Shown one piece after another: positions 8,865 to 18,317 of a stretch of DNA of 64,000 bases. The DNA comes from Chryseobacterium culicis (lineage in GTDB: Bacteria > Bacteroidota > Bacteroidia > Flavobacteriales > Weeksellaceae): contig NZ_FNWQ01000001.1 in the NCBI RefSeq assembly GCF_900108365.1, positions 310,001 through 374,000 of the forward strand, read 5' to 3'. Below the pieces are notes generated by a model. That model worked only from the letters and a program-made list of their open reading frames with translations. It was not told the DNA's origin and searched no databases. Every line of letters starts with the position of its first letter. Within the stretch, counting starts at the first letter, position 1. Position numbers and translations under genes: made by a program.

Positions 8865-11252
8865 TTAGCTCTTTCCTGCGGCCTGCATCGGATTAACCTT
8901 ACCGGTTGAGCCTCCTCGTACAGAACCTGCTTCCTGCTTTTGCTTAAAGAGCTGGAATTTTGAAGTTTCAGCACCGGATCCGGCGCTGCTCCAGAAGTTA
9001 TTGGTCGTATCAATATCAGCTGTTTCTCTCATCGGATCCAGTTGTATAGATGTTACTTTTTTATTAAAATAGTATGTTTTGGAGACTTTTTGTTCATTCA
9101 GTCTCCAGATCTGTGCGGCAGATTTATCATACACTTTGGATCCGTCTTCAAAAGTAAACTCAAGGATAATCGGCATTACCAGTCCGCCTTTGTTCACAAA
9201 ATCAATCTGATATCCGGTAATATTTTTAAATTTTTCTTTATCCTTGGCATCTAAAGGAAGACCCGCCTCTGTTTTGATGGTGTATTCCTTATTATGATCT
9301 ACCTTTTCCTGACCTCTGTCATATCGGTAATAGAAATCCTGAGCGTCCTTATCACCGTCAACATAGAATTTGATATTTTTGTCTTCTCTGTTCCTGATTT
9401 TGGAAAGATCTTCAAAACTGTTTACCAAAGGCTTTTCCACCTGATATTTTACTTCAGCGGCAGCTTTTGGATCTGTCTCAAGATTAGGAACTGCTACCGT
9501 TACTTTATCAATCGCAATATCTACAGGGTCTGTACCATAGAACCATCCTCTCCAGAACCAGTCAAGGTCTTCACCGCTGGCATCTTCCATGGTGCGGAAT
9601 AAATCTGCAGGTTCAGGATGTTTGAAAGCCCATCTTTTGGCATATGTTTTAAATGCTTTGTCGAAAAGCTCTCGTCCCATGATGGTTTCACGAAGAATAT
9701 TCAGTCCTGTAGCCGGTTTTGAATAAGCATTCGGGCCGTACTGAACAATATTTTCAGAATTGCTCATGATAGGCTCCAGCTGGTCTTTCGGCAGTTTCAT
9801 ATAATCTACGATCGTCCACGCAGGACCTCTTTTCGATGGAAATTTATTATCCCATTTTTCTTCTGTAAGATATTCTGTAAACGTATTCAGCCCTTCATCC
9901 ATCCAAGCCCACTGTCTTTCATCAGAATTGATGATCATGGGGAAGAAGTTGTGGCCCACTTCATGGATAATTACCCCGATCATTCCGTTTTTGGTACCTT
10001 CAGAATAGGTTCCGTCTTTCTCAGTTCTTCCGAAGTTGAAACAGATCATCGGGTATTCCATCCCGTTGGCAGCTTCTACAGACTGCGCTACAGGATAAGG
10101 ATATGGAATGGTAAACTCCGAATAGGTTTTGATAGTATGCGCTACTGCTTTGGTAGAAAATTTTCTGTACAGTCCATAAGATTCTTTCGGATAGAAACTC
10201 ATGGCCATTACCTTATTATTATTTTCAGGAATCGTTACACGCATTCCGTCCCATACAAACTTTCTGGAAGAAGTCCATGCAAAATCGCGAACATCTTTCG
10301 CCTCAAATACCCATGTTTTTCTTTGCTTTGAATGATTTTTTTCGGCTTTTTTGGCCTCATCCAAAGTTACAATTTCAATAGGTTCAGCCGCATTTTCAGC
10401 TTTTTTATATCTTGAAAGCTGATCAGATGTCAATACCTGATCATAGTTTTTACACTCACCGGTTCCTCCTACAATATGATCGGCAGGAACATTCATAGAA
10501 ACTTTAAAATCTCCGAAAACCAGAGCAAATTCTCCTCTTCCGGTAAACTGATGGTTTTGCCATCCCTGGAAGTCGCTGTAAACGCACATTCTTGGATACC
10601 ACTGTGCCATCGTATACAGATCATTGCCGTCTTCAGGGAAATTTTCGTAACCTCCCCGGCCTCCCATCTTGATTCGGTTGGAAATATTATAGTTCCAGTC
10701 TACCTTAAAAATGAATTTTTCCCCCTTTTTCAAAGCTTTAGGAAGGTCAATACGCATCATCGTCTTATTGACTGTGTACTTCAAGGGATTACCAGAAGCA
10801 TCAGTTACTTTTTCAAGATTCACTCCATAGCCATTGTCTTTTACAGGAAGCTCAGAAACCTTAAGCTGCTGGTCTGTAGTGGAGGGACGGAGTACAGAAG
10901 AATTGTCATAACCTGCATTTCTGATGCTTGAGTGTTCATTTTCATCAAGCTGCAGCCAGATATAATCCAGTTCATCCGGAGAATTGTTGTAGTAAGTTAC
11001 AGTTTCTGAACCTTTCAGATTTCTTTTGTCTTCATCCAGATAAGCAGAAATGTTGTAATCGGCTCTGTTTTGCCAGTATCCGTGTCCCGGAGCTCCTGAA
11101 GCCGTTCTGTAGATGTTGGGTGTGGGCAGAATGGTTCCCAGCTGCTCAAACTTGTTGCCATGATTGCTGCCCGGGTTATTCTGAATATTTTGTGCGGTGA
11201 AACCTGTATATGCAAATACAGAAAGTGAAAGTATAACAACTTTTAGTTTCAT
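8865..11252 (-). CDS. Exported M1 family zinc metallopeptidase (gluzincin aminopeptidase)
   Basis: Starting at the ATG at 11252, the product has 795 residues with a signal peptide (MKLKVVILSLSVFAYTGFTA). The zinc site is HEVGH (H430, E431, H434) with the third ligand E453 in WMDEGLNTFTEYL, an HExxH-18-E spacing; the substrate-binding motif appears as NGMEYP just upstream. M1 enzymes remove N-terminal residues from peptides. A TTG start 27 bases upstream is less likely because a TATCTTTG promoter box covers it (11277-11284). No type IX sorting domain is seen, so the enzyme is probably periplasmic or surface attached. It is preceded on the same strand by a HupE/UreJ-like gene. Confidence 0.93.
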   Translation of the reverse strand: MKLKVVILSLSVFAYTGFTAQNIQNNPGSNHGNKFEQLGTILPTPNIYRTASGAPGHGYWQNRADYNISAYLDEDKRNLKGSETVTYYNNSPDELDYIWLQLDENEHSSIRNAGYDNSSVLRPSTTDQQLKVSELPVKDNGYGVNLEKVTDASGNPLKYTVNKTMMRIDLPKALKKGEKFIFKVDWNYNISNRIKMGGRGGYENFPEDGNDLYTMAQWYPRMCVYSDFQGWQNHQFTGRGEFALVFGDFKVSMNVPADHIVGGTGECKNYDQVLTSDQLSRYKKAENAAEPIEIVTLDEAKKAEKNHSKQRKTWVFEAKDVRDFAWTSSRKFVWDGMRVTIPENNNKVMAMSFYPKESYGLYRKFSTKAVAHTIKTYSEFTIPYPYPVAQSVEAANGMEYPMICFNFGRTEKDGTYSEGTKNGMIGVIIHEVGHNFFPMIINSDERQWAWMDEGLNTFTEYLTEEKWDNKFPSKRGPAWTIVDYMKLPKDQLEPIMSNSENIVQYGPNAYSKPATGLNILRETIMGRELFDKAFKTYAKRWAFKHPEPADLFRTMEDASGEDLDWFWRGWFYGTDPVDIAIDKVTVAVPNLETDPKAAAEVKYQVEKPLVNSFEDLSKIRNREDKNIKFYVDGDKDAQDFYYRYDRGQEKVDHNKEYTIKTEAGLPLDAKDKEKFKNITGYQIDFVNKGGLVMPIILEFTFEDGSKVYDKSAAQIWRLNEQKVSKTYYFNKKVTSIQLDPMRETADIDTTNNFWSSAGSGAETSKFQLFKQKQEAGSVRGGSTGKVNPMQAAGKS

Positions 11253-11276
11253 AACCGAAAATGATTTATTAATGAT

Positions 11277-11284
11277 CAAAGATA
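11277..11284 (-). promoter_or_regulatory. -7 promoter box of the M1 peptidase gene
   Basis: The minus strand reads TATCTTTG 24 bases before the ATG at 11252. Its position decides in favour of that ATG over the upstream TTG at 11279. Confidence 0.6.
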
Positions 11285-11320
11285 GGAATAAGCAGTTGAA
11301 ATAATAAAAATATTTAACTT

Positions 11321-11899
11321 TTAAAACGGAATTCTTTCCAAAGTCATTTTTAGCGAAAGCGCAAATACCCCGGAAGAAACAAACAGAATCCAGTCTTTTT
11401 TATTCACTTTAAAAAGATTGAGCAGGATAAAGAGAACAATTAAAATAGCAGTCACAATTACGATCTGACCCAGCTCAAGACCAATATTGAAGCCAAGCAG
11501 AGGCAGAGCAATACTCTGGCTTTTTGCAATCATTACCCTGGCGGTATTGGCAAAACCCATTCCGTGCACAAGCCCGAAGATCAATGCAAGGTAATAATTA
11601 GCCCGCATTAAAGTCTGCTTCTGATTTTTCATCAGGATATTATCCAGTGATGTCACAACAATAGTCAGAGGAATTAGAAATTCAACCCAATCAGAAGGAA
11701 CCCGAAAAACATCCAGAACGCTTAAAGCTAATGTAATAGAGTGCCCGATCGTAAATGCAGTGACAAGAATCAGAATTTTTTTCCAGTCACTGTAAGAATA
11801 CACGGCAATTAACGCAAGAACAAAAAGCTGATGGTCTAAGGCATCCAAAGAAATGATATGTTCCCATCCTAGATGTAAATAAAAAAGAAAATCCTGCAT
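11321..11899 (-). CDS. HupE/UreJ-like membrane protein
   Basis: The 192-residue protein has about six hydrophobic segments. Its N-terminus LGWEHIISLDALDHQLFVLAL carries the HupE/UreJ-type pattern G-x-x-H-I-x-x-x-D-x-x-D-H-x-L-F, and FTIGHSITLAL and FGLVHGMGFA are also family segments. HupE and UreJ are candidate nickel or cobalt permeases next to hydrogenase and urease genes; neither enzyme is present here, so the metal role is not established for this Bacteroidota branch. It is upstream of the M1 peptidase gene on the same strand. A DUF6702 gene, which I recall as a common partner in this phylum, lies about 3.5 kb away across the subtilase. Confidence 0.82.
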   Translation of the reverse strand: MQDFLFYLHLGWEHIISLDALDHQLFVLALIAVYSYSDWKKILILVTAFTIGHSITLALSVLDVFRVPSDWVEFLIPLTIVVTSLDNILMKNQKQTLMRANYYLALIFGLVHGMGFANTARVMIAKSQSIALPLLGFNIGLELGQIVIVTAILIVLFILLNLFKVNKKDWILFVSSGVFALSLKMTLERIPF

Positions 11900-12050
11900 T
11901 TTGGTTAAAAAATTTTATATTTTAAAGGTTTTGTTAAAATGATGTTAATTTTATTATTTAATTTAATTTTTAAGCATAATAATTATTAATGATTTGCTTT
12001 ATTTTGATTCTAAATAAAAATTGTATAATTGTATTGCTTAAAAATGAATT

Positions 12051-15000
12051 ATGGATATTAAAAAATTATTCTCTACAAAAGTACACATTTCGCCCGGAGG
12101 AACGAAAGTTCTGCGAAATGCAGCCGCAGCATTTCTGGGATTATATTCCTATGCTTTTTACGGACAGGTTCAAAAATTAGATTCCCGGTTTGATATTTTA
12201 TTGAAAAATAAAGAAAGTATCACTAACGGAAGATCTGTAAAAGAACTGGAACGTCCTGATATGAAGCTTGACCAGCATTTGGTAGTGACCTCAAAAGGGG
12301 CACAAACCATGTACTCATGTATTATCTACACTAAAGAACCTGAAAAACTGAAAGCCGATGGTTTTCTTGTACAAAGCCAGCTTCCGACCTTTTCTACAGC
12401 CTTAGTTACTATTGAAGATATTGAAAGACTTACGAAGCTGCCTTATGTAACTTCTGTAATGTCACCGGAATTTGATGAGCTTCATAATGATGTGAGCAGA
12501 GCGCAGTCCGGGGCCAGTCTTTTGCAGGACGGAGTCTTTAATAACACAGCCTATAACGGTACAGGTGTACTAGTAGGGATTTACGACAGTGGAATAGACT
12601 GGAAGCATCCCGATTTCAGAAAAGCTGATGACCAGACTAAAAGCAGAATTGTTTCCATCTGGGATCAGACATTAACCGCACAGGCAGGAGAAACAGCACC
12701 GACAGGATTTTCAACAGGTGTGGAATATACCAGAGCACAGATTGAAGATGAACTGGACGGAACTCCGGCAGGTTTCGTTCGTGAAAATGATATCAACGGC
12801 CATGGAACCCATGTTTCCGGTACTGCCGCAGGAAATGGCGCTGCTTTTGCCGACAAAAGGCATAAAGGATTTTCTTCTGATGCAGACATTGTCTTTGTAA
12901 AAGGAGGTAACGGATCTTTTCCTACCACCAATACCATTAATGCTTTAACTTATTTCAAAAATGTAGCGACTGCACTCAACAAACCTATCGTTGTCAATAT
13001 GAGTATTGGCGGGCAGGGAACTGCGCATGACGGAACTTCCAGTCATGAAGTGGCGGTTAACAGTTTTACCACCTCCGGAGCAGGAAGAGTAGTAGTGATC
13101 TCAGCAGGAAATGATTATGGGGCTAATCTTCACAGAAAAGTGGATATTGCAGCCAATGCCTCTCAGACCTATAATTTTACTGTAGCCAGCAATACTTCTG
13201 CAGCAAATGTATTTTCATTCATTATGTATGCCAATGACAATACTCCGGTTACCGCAAAGTTAACAACTCCTGACGGGCAGCAGTATACTCAAAATATAAG
13301 CACCAATACTGCTCATAGCATATTGGGTGGCGGTATTACGGCTACCATGTATAATTACTGGGGAAATGATAATAACAAAAGATATGTTCAGCTGGTTGTT
13401 GCCAGAAATTCAGGTACTACCAATGTTCAGGGAAATTATACGTTGGAGATTACCAATAACGGAACACAGCAGATTACAACTCACGGATGGCTGTACAGCC
13501 AGGGCGTAGCAACCACATTGCAAAACGGAGATAATGAATATATCGTAGGATCTCCGGGAAATGCTTCTAATGCAATTACAGTGGCTTCATACATGGGAAG
13601 AGCTAGCTGGTATAGCGGAACAAGCGGCTATTTTACGCTTACTCCACAGGAATCTATCTCTTCATTCAGCGCACAGGGACCTAGGGTAGATGGTGTTCAG
13701 AAGCCTGAGATTGCCGGTTCAGGACAAAATGTTATTTCATCCAGATCCTCTGATTCTTCTCCCGGTACTACGGATATTATTGCCGGAACCAATTATTATG
13801 TGAAAAATCAGGGAACAAGTATGTCCTCACCTGGAGTAGCCGGCGCGGTAGGGTTACTGCTTCAGGCCAATCCTTCATTAACGGCTGCACAGGTGAAAGC
13901 CCGTCTTACGGCCAATGCAAGAATGGACGGTGCAACAGGTACGGTTCCGAACATGAGATGGGGATATGGAAAACTGGATATCTATAAGGCCGTTACTGAT
14001 GAATTGGGCTGTGTGAAATCCAATTTTGAGACGATAGGCTATGATGAGCCTTATATAATTGCGAATACGGAATCTAATTATTATTTTGATAATATAGCCC
14101 TGGCAGTAAGATATACCCCTACATTAACCGGAAAGCTGGGAGGTTTTTCTTTCTTAACGGGTACTACACTTTCTTCGGATATCCCGGTAGATATTCAGAT
14201 CAGAAAAGTGAATGCCAATGGTAACCCGGGAGATATTATTGCTACCAAAACCATTACATCATGGCTTAATAATACACAAAGATTTACCTGGAATTATGTA
14301 AATCTTTCCGATTTGAATGTACAAATGGTAACCGGAAAAGAATTTTATATCGTAGTTAACGGATTAGGCGGAAGAATTGCCATGAAAGCCGAGAGTGCTG
14401 TGGTGAACAACAGGTCTAAAACCTCTGCAGATGGAACCACCTGGACATCCAGAACATTTGACCTTAAAATGAGAGCGACCGTGTTTGAAAATGTAGCTGA
14501 AGTAAAGAATTTAGCGACATCCAATCAAACGAAAGCCGGCACCGTAACCAGTGGAAACAATTATTTCACCAATGCCTGCCAGCTGATTGCAAGAGTTGAA
14601 AAAGAAACTGCAAGTACGGTTACGGGAAATGTGACCTCAAAAGTATGGGTGGATAATGCGCAGCCAAACTACGTGGCAAGAAGATACGAAATCAATTCTG
14701 ATACTAATACTGCTGCCGCTACAGGTAAAGTAACTTTGTATTTCAAACAGGCTGATTTCGATGCTTATAATCTTACAAATGGTATAAAACTACCCACCTC
14801 ACCTACGGATGTAGCCAATAAGGCAAACCTTCTTATTGAAAAATATGCAGGCACAAGTACTACTGGAACTGTAGCTTCCTTTGGAGGAACAGCCACAGTA
14901 ATTACTCCTGATATTGCAGACATCATCTGGAATGATACATACCAATACTGGGAAGTAAGCTTCCAGACAACAGGTTTTGGCGGATATTTTGTTAAAACAG

Positions 15001-15269
15001 GAACCACCCTGGGAACAGCAGATGTTAAAATCAATTCAGAGGTTAGCATTACGCCTAATCCTGCGAAAGATTTTGTAAATGTAGCACTGGGAAGACATTC
15101 TAAAGCAGCTGTAACAATTTATGATGTTTCAGGAAAATTGGTGAAAACTGTAAATTTAGATGCTAATTCTGGCAGAATTAATGTTTCAGAACTGGTAAAA
15201 GGAACGTATCTGTTCACCATTGTACTGGAGGATCATACAAAAATTACGAAAAAAGTAATTAAAGAGTAA
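12051..15269 (+). CDS. Secreted S8 subtilisin-like peptidase with type IX secretion C-terminal domain
   Basis: The 1072-residue protein has the complete S8 triad: D179 in GIYDSGIDWKHPDF, H251 in GHGTHVSGTAAGN and S590 in GTSMSSPGVAGAVG. About 340 residues separate His and Ser, so an insert lies within the catalytic domain, as in lactocepin-like subtilases. Residues 670-980 are probably beta-sandwich modules. The last 75 residues (SITPNPAKDFVNV, VTIYDVSGKLVKTV, ELVKGTYLFTI) form a type A T9SS sorting domain, so it should be exported across the outer membrane and anchored or released. The N-terminus has a short hydrophobic stretch (residues 23-38) as signal. A strong terminator follows at 15295-15327. 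Confidence 0.95.
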   Translation: MDIKKLFSTKVHISPGGTKVLRNAAAAFLGLYSYAFYGQVQKLDSRFDILLKNKESITNGRSVKELERPDMKLDQHLVVTSKGAQTMYSCIIYTKEPEKLKADGFLVQSQLPTFSTALVTIEDIERLTKLPYVTSVMSPEFDELHNDVSRAQSGASLLQDGVFNNTAYNGTGVLVGIYDSGIDWKHPDFRKADDQTKSRIVSIWDQTLTAQAGETAPTGFSTGVEYTRAQIEDELDGTPAGFVRENDINGHGTHVSGTAAGNGAAFADKRHKGFSSDADIVFVKGGNGSFPTTNTINALTYFKNVATALNKPIVVNMSIGGQGTAHDGTSSHEVAVNSFTTSGAGRVVVISAGNDYGANLHRKVDIAANASQTYNFTVASNTSAANVFSFIMYANDNTPVTAKLTTPDGQQYTQNISTNTAHSILGGGITATMYNYWGNDNNKRYVQLVVARNSGTTNVQGNYTLEITNNGTQQITTHGWLYSQGVATTLQNGDNEYIVGSPGNASNAITVASYMGRASWYSGTSGYFTLTPQESISSFSAQGPRVDGVQKPEIAGSGQNVISSRSSDSSPGTTDIIAGTNYYVKNQGTSMSSPGVAGAVGLLLQANPSLTAAQVKARLTANARMDGATGTVPNMRWGYGKLDIYKAVTDELGCVKSNFETIGYDEPYIIANTESNYYFDNIALAVRYTPTLTGKLGGFSFLTGTTLSSDIPVDIQIRKVNANGNPGDIIATKTITSWLNNTQRFTWNYVNLSDLNVQMVTGKEFYIVVNGLGGRIAMKAESAVVNNRSKTSADGTTWTSRTFDLKMRATVFENVAEVKNLATSNQTKAGTVTSGNNYFTNACQLIARVEKETASTVTGNVTSKVWVDNAQPNYVARRYEINSDTNTAAATGKVTLYFKQADFDAYNLTNGIKLPTSPTDVANKANLLIEKYAGTSTTGTVASFGGTATVITPDIADIIWNDTYQYWEVSFQTTGFGGYFVKTGTTLGTADVKINSEVSITPNPAKDFVNVALGRHSKAAVTIYDVSGKLVKTVNLDANSGRINVSELVKGTYLFTIVLEDHTKITKKVIKE

Positions 15270-15294
15270 GACTTCATCATCAAATTCAAATAGT

Positions 15295-15327
15295 AAAGCA
15301 GCAGTTTCTATAACTGCTGCTTTTTTT
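15295..15327 (+). terminator. Intrinsic terminator after the subtilase gene
   Basis: A 12-base-pair stem (aaagcagcagtt with aactgctgcttt) closes on tctat, followed by a run of T. Confidence 0.9.
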
Positions 15328-15334
15328 ATCTTTG
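15327..15334 (+). promoter_or_regulatory. -7 promoter box of the DUF6702 gene
   Basis: TATCTTTG lies directly after the subtilase terminator and 16 bases before the ATG at 15351, implying a very short leader. Confidence 0.55.
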
Positions 15335-15350
15335 CTGTAAAATAAGATAC

Positions 15351-15866
15351 ATGTCTCGTAAGTTTTTTTGGAGTTTTTTATTAGTGCTAATGATGGTTTT
15401 TCAGAGTTTTACGAAAGGTGAGGCCTTTCACCCTTACCATGTAGGTTCCGTAGAAATTAATTATAATGCGAAATCCAGAACATTTGAAGTAACAGGGAGA
15501 TTCTTTCTTGATGACATGGAAAACAGTTTAGGAAAAAAATACGGAGGAGCGTTTCATTTTAATGATGAAAAATATAAAGCAAAACTGAATGATGCTCTAC
15601 AGAAATACTGTGCAGAATATTTCAAATTAAAAGCTGATAACAAATTCATAAAAGTCAATTATATAGGATACGAAGAAGATCAGGAATCTGTAAATATCTT
15701 TATGGAGTCTGAGCCGGCGCCCGCGCCTAAAAAAGTGGAAACGGCAGTCAGTTTTTTATATAACCTTTTTGATGATCAGATCAATATTGTTCATATTATT
15801 GTGAACGGACAAAGAAACAGTGAAAAACTTACCTATCCCAACCGATATCTTTATAAGCAGTTTTAA
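15351..15866 (+). CDS. DUF6702 family exported protein
   Basis: The 171-residue product has a signal peptide (MSRKFFWSFLLVLMMVFQSF, cleavage near residue 25) followed by HPYHVGSVEINYNAKSRTFE, the typical DUF6702 opening. Central AFHFNDEKYKAKLNDAL and C-terminal VSFLYNLFDDQINIVHIIVN segments also fit. Function is unknown. It has its own promoter box and lies in the M1/HupE neighbourhood. No lipobox or sorting domain is seen, so it is probably periplasmic. Confidence 0.85.
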   Translation: MSRKFFWSFLLVLMMVFQSFTKGEAFHPYHVGSVEINYNAKSRTFEVTGRFFLDDMENSLGKKYGGAFHFNDEKYKAKLNDALQKYCAEYFKLKADNKFIKVNYIGYEEDQESVNIFMESEPAPAPKKVETAVSFLYNLFDDQINIVHIIVNGQRNSEKLTYPNRYLYKQF

Positions 15867-15930
15867 ACATATCATGATTCAGCTATAAAAGTTGAGTAGG
15901 TCTACAACTCTATTTGGATTATTTTAATTT

Positions 15931-16096
15931 AACGCAAAGATTTAGCCTATTGTTTTATCTGTGTTAAGGAAGCAGAGGTAAAATCAACTTCATTGATTCC
16001 TTCTAAGCATACTCATATCCATTCCGCTTATTCAGCGACTTTGTCGCTCCTTCTTAGCTCACTTCTAATAAGCTATTTTAATATCAACTTTGCGTT
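15931..16096. repeat. Intergenic repeat-like element with AACGCAAAG ends (copy R1)
   Basis: This element begins aacgcaaag and ends ctttgcgtt, short terminal inverted repeats that match the ends of the repeats at 58.4-61.8 kb. Inside are a perfect stem agcgac-ttt-gtcgct near 16034 and the module aatcaacttcattgattcc (15972-15990), which recurs with few changes in inverse orientation near 60.72 kb. It fills the gap between the DUF6702 and AcpH-like genes. No coding frame is apparent. Confidence 0.5.
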
Positions 16097-16114
16097 TTAA
16101 GCAAATCGGAAATA

Positions 16115-16708
16115 TTAATTTTCCAACTGAATCAAGGTATTAATTCCTTTCGCATGAGCGAGTAAATCAGGGAAAAAGTCATCATAACACTGCTGAAGAT
16201 GATCTTTATTCTTTAAAAAGGCTTCAAAAACAGGAATATCTTTATCAAGATACTTCGCTTTATTCAATACATTCTGAATGCTGAATTTAATGCCCCAGTC
16301 TTCACGGTAATGATAAAGCCAGTCATCATGCTCCATTTTGACAAGCATTTTTTTGAAATTTTCCGGCAGCCACTGCTCATTGGCATTCAAAACACTGTAA
16401 ACATGAAGAGAGTGGGCTTTCCACTCTGCCAGGGAGTTTAACGACAAATCTCTGGCTACAAAGTGATCCATCGAAACATCTACAAAAGCACCTGCATAGA
16501 GTCTTACCAAAGGAGCAAATACTTTTTTGGCTTCATGAATGGCTGGGTGGGAATCCGTAAATGTATCAATGGCTCTGTGCAGAGTAATTCCGTCCTGAAT
16601 ATCTTTAGGAAAAGAAAAACGTTCCCTGTTTCGGATAAAATCTTCAAGAAACTGCCCTACGATCTGCCCGTCGGTAAAAGAAAGAAATGAATGAGCCAGA
16701 TAATTCAT
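16115..16708 (-). CDS. ACP phosphodiesterase-like protein (AcpH/DUF479 family)
   Basis: The 197-residue protein opens MNYLAHSFLSFTDGQIVGQF, then GITLHRAIDTFTDSHP and YAGAFVDVSMDHFVARDL, the histidine- and aspartate-rich segments of the AcpH family. E. coli AcpH removes the phosphopantetheine arm from acyl carrier protein. The HRAID-F-DSHP and D-x-x-x-D-H segments would form the metal site. Length matches the family. It stands alone on the minus strand between two repeat-rich gaps; no operon partner is clear. Confidence 0.88.
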   Translation of the reverse strand: MNYLAHSFLSFTDGQIVGQFLEDFIRNRERFSFPKDIQDGITLHRAIDTFTDSHPAIHEAKKVFAPLVRLYAGAFVDVSMDHFVARDLSLNSLAEWKAHSLHVYSVLNANEQWLPENFKKMLVKMEHDDWLYHYREDWGIKFSIQNVLNKAKYLDKDIPVFEAFLKNKDHLQQCYDDFFPDLLAHAKGINTLIQLEN

Positions 16709-16730
16709 AATTTAAAGGTATGAATTAAAT

Positions 16731-16831
16731 GTGGATAGTGAAAGGTGAAAAGTGAATTCGCTTCGCTTGTGAATTTTTATCCACACTCCAATTGACGATT
16801 AACTTGCGGAGCAAAATTAACCATTCACCAT
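16731..16831. repeat. Word-repeat intergenic element between radA and the AcpH-like gene
   Basis: The gap contains gtggata (16731-16737) and its complement tatccac (16778-16784), enclosing gtgaattcgcttcgcttgtgaa, and then degenerate words aattgacgattaac, aaaattaacc, attcaccatt. This iterated-word texture resembles the flanks of the four-helix-bundle gene. It could fold into a cruciform and may serve as the radA terminator region. Relationship to other genomic copies cannot be tested here. Confidence 0.4.
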
Positions 16832-18180
16832 TAAAAAAGCCTCTCATGAAAATCCTCAATCTTGCTCACTTCTTCAATCTTGATTCCGAATTTTCTCTTC
16901 GGGATTTTATTAAGATTGGAAACAAATATTTTCTCATAACCTAATTTTTCAGCTTCGGTAATTCTTTGTTCTACCTGCGCTACAGGACGTATCTCACCGC
17001 TTAATCCGATTTCTCCGGCAAAGCAGTAATGTTCTGAGATGGCAATATCTTCATTCGATGAAAGAACGGAAGCAATCACCGCCAGATCCAGTGCGGGATC
17101 ATCTGTTTTTATTCCTCCGGTGATATTCAGGAAAACGTCTTTTGCTCCGAGTTGGAAACCTGCTCTTTTTTCCAGAACAGCCAAAAGCATATTCAGCCTT
17201 TTGGAATCAAATCCGGTAGAACTTCTTTGAGGGGTACCATAAACAGCTGTGCTTACCAATGCCTGAATTTCCAGAAGCATGGGACGGTTTCCTTCCAGGG
17301 TTACCGCTACGGAGTTTCCGGAAAGCTCTTCAAATTTCTTAGTGATCAGAATTTCTGAAGGATTTTTAATTTCCTTCAGTCCCTGAGAAACCATTTCATA
17401 GATGCCAATCTCAGAAGTAGACCCGAAACGGTTTTTATTCGCTCTTAGCAGTCTGAAAAGGTGATTTCTGTCTCCATCAAAATTCAGAACCACATCCACC
17501 ATGTGTTCAAGAACTTTGGGCCCTGCAATTTGGCCGTCTTTGGTAATGTGGCCGACAAGAAATACAGGGGTATTGTTTTCTTTGGCATATTTGATAATCT
17601 CATTGGAACATTCCCTAATCTGAGATACGGTTCCCGGAGAACTTTCTATCAGCTGAGACTGCAGCGTCTGAATAGAATCTATAATCATAAAATCCGGCTC
17701 CAGTTTCTTTGCTTCATGAAGAATTTTCTCTAATGAAGTCTCCGTGAACAGAAAACAGTTCGGGTTTTGAATATCCGTCAGTCTGTCCGCTCTCATTTTA
17801 ATCTGCGAAGCACTTTCTTCACCGGAAACATAGAAGATTTTTTTCTTCATTTTCAAAGCAAGCTGAAGCAGCAGGGTAGATTTTCCAATTCCCGGTTCAC
17901 CGCCAATCAGGGTAACGGATCCTAAAACGATTCCGCCTCCTAAAACGCGGTTCAGCTCTTCAGAAGGTGTTTTTATTCTCGGTTCCTCACTCGTTTCCAC
18001 TTCAACGATATTGATCACATGCTGTTTGGTTTTTGAGAAAGGAGGGGTTTTGTGAGAAGGTTTTTCCACCACCTCTTCTACTAAAGTATTCCATTGTCCG
18101 CAGTTTTTACACTGTCCCATCCATTGGGAGTATTGAGATCCGCAGTTTTGACAGAAATATGCTGTTTTCAGTTTTGCCAT
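16831..18180 (-). CDS. radA: DNA repair protein RadA
   Basis: The 449-residue protein has the three RadA parts. An N-terminal zinc finger has cysteines at 10, 13, 24 and 27. The RecA-like ATPase has Walker A GGEPGIGKSTLLL (K100), Walker B FMIIDSIQTL and the RadA-specific KNRFG motif. The C-terminal Lon-like domain includes GGIKTDDPALDLAVIA and GEIGLSGEIRPV. RadA promotes branch migration of recombination intermediates as a hexameric helicase. Length is normal. The N-terminal MAKLKTAYFCQNCG fixes the start. Confidence 0.97.
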   Translation of the reverse strand: MAKLKTAYFCQNCGSQYSQWMGQCKNCGQWNTLVEEVVEKPSHKTPPFSKTKQHVINIVEVETSEEPRIKTPSEELNRVLGGGIVLGSVTLIGGEPGIGKSTLLLQLALKMKKKIFYVSGEESASQIKMRADRLTDIQNPNCFLFTETSLEKILHEAKKLEPDFMIIDSIQTLQSQLIESSPGTVSQIRECSNEIIKYAKENNTPVFLVGHITKDGQIAGPKVLEHMVDVVLNFDGDRNHLFRLLRANKNRFGSTSEIGIYEMVSQGLKEIKNPSEILITKKFEELSGNSVAVTLEGNRPMLLEIQALVSTAVYGTPQRSSTGFDSKRLNMLLAVLEKRAGFQLGAKDVFLNITGGIKTDDPALDLAVIASVLSSNEDIAISEHYCFAGEIGLSGEIRPVAQVEQRITEAEKLGYEKIFVSNLNKIPKRKFGIKIEEVSKIEDFHERLF

Positions 18181-18317
18181 ACTGCGAAGTTATAAAAAAG
18201 CATTTTTCTATCAGAATCTAAATGCATGTAATATTAAAAACTAATGTACTTATGGTCGGAATATCTTTCATATCTTAGCTTCATTCAACTAAAGTATTAA
18301 TGTAAAATATCATTACA

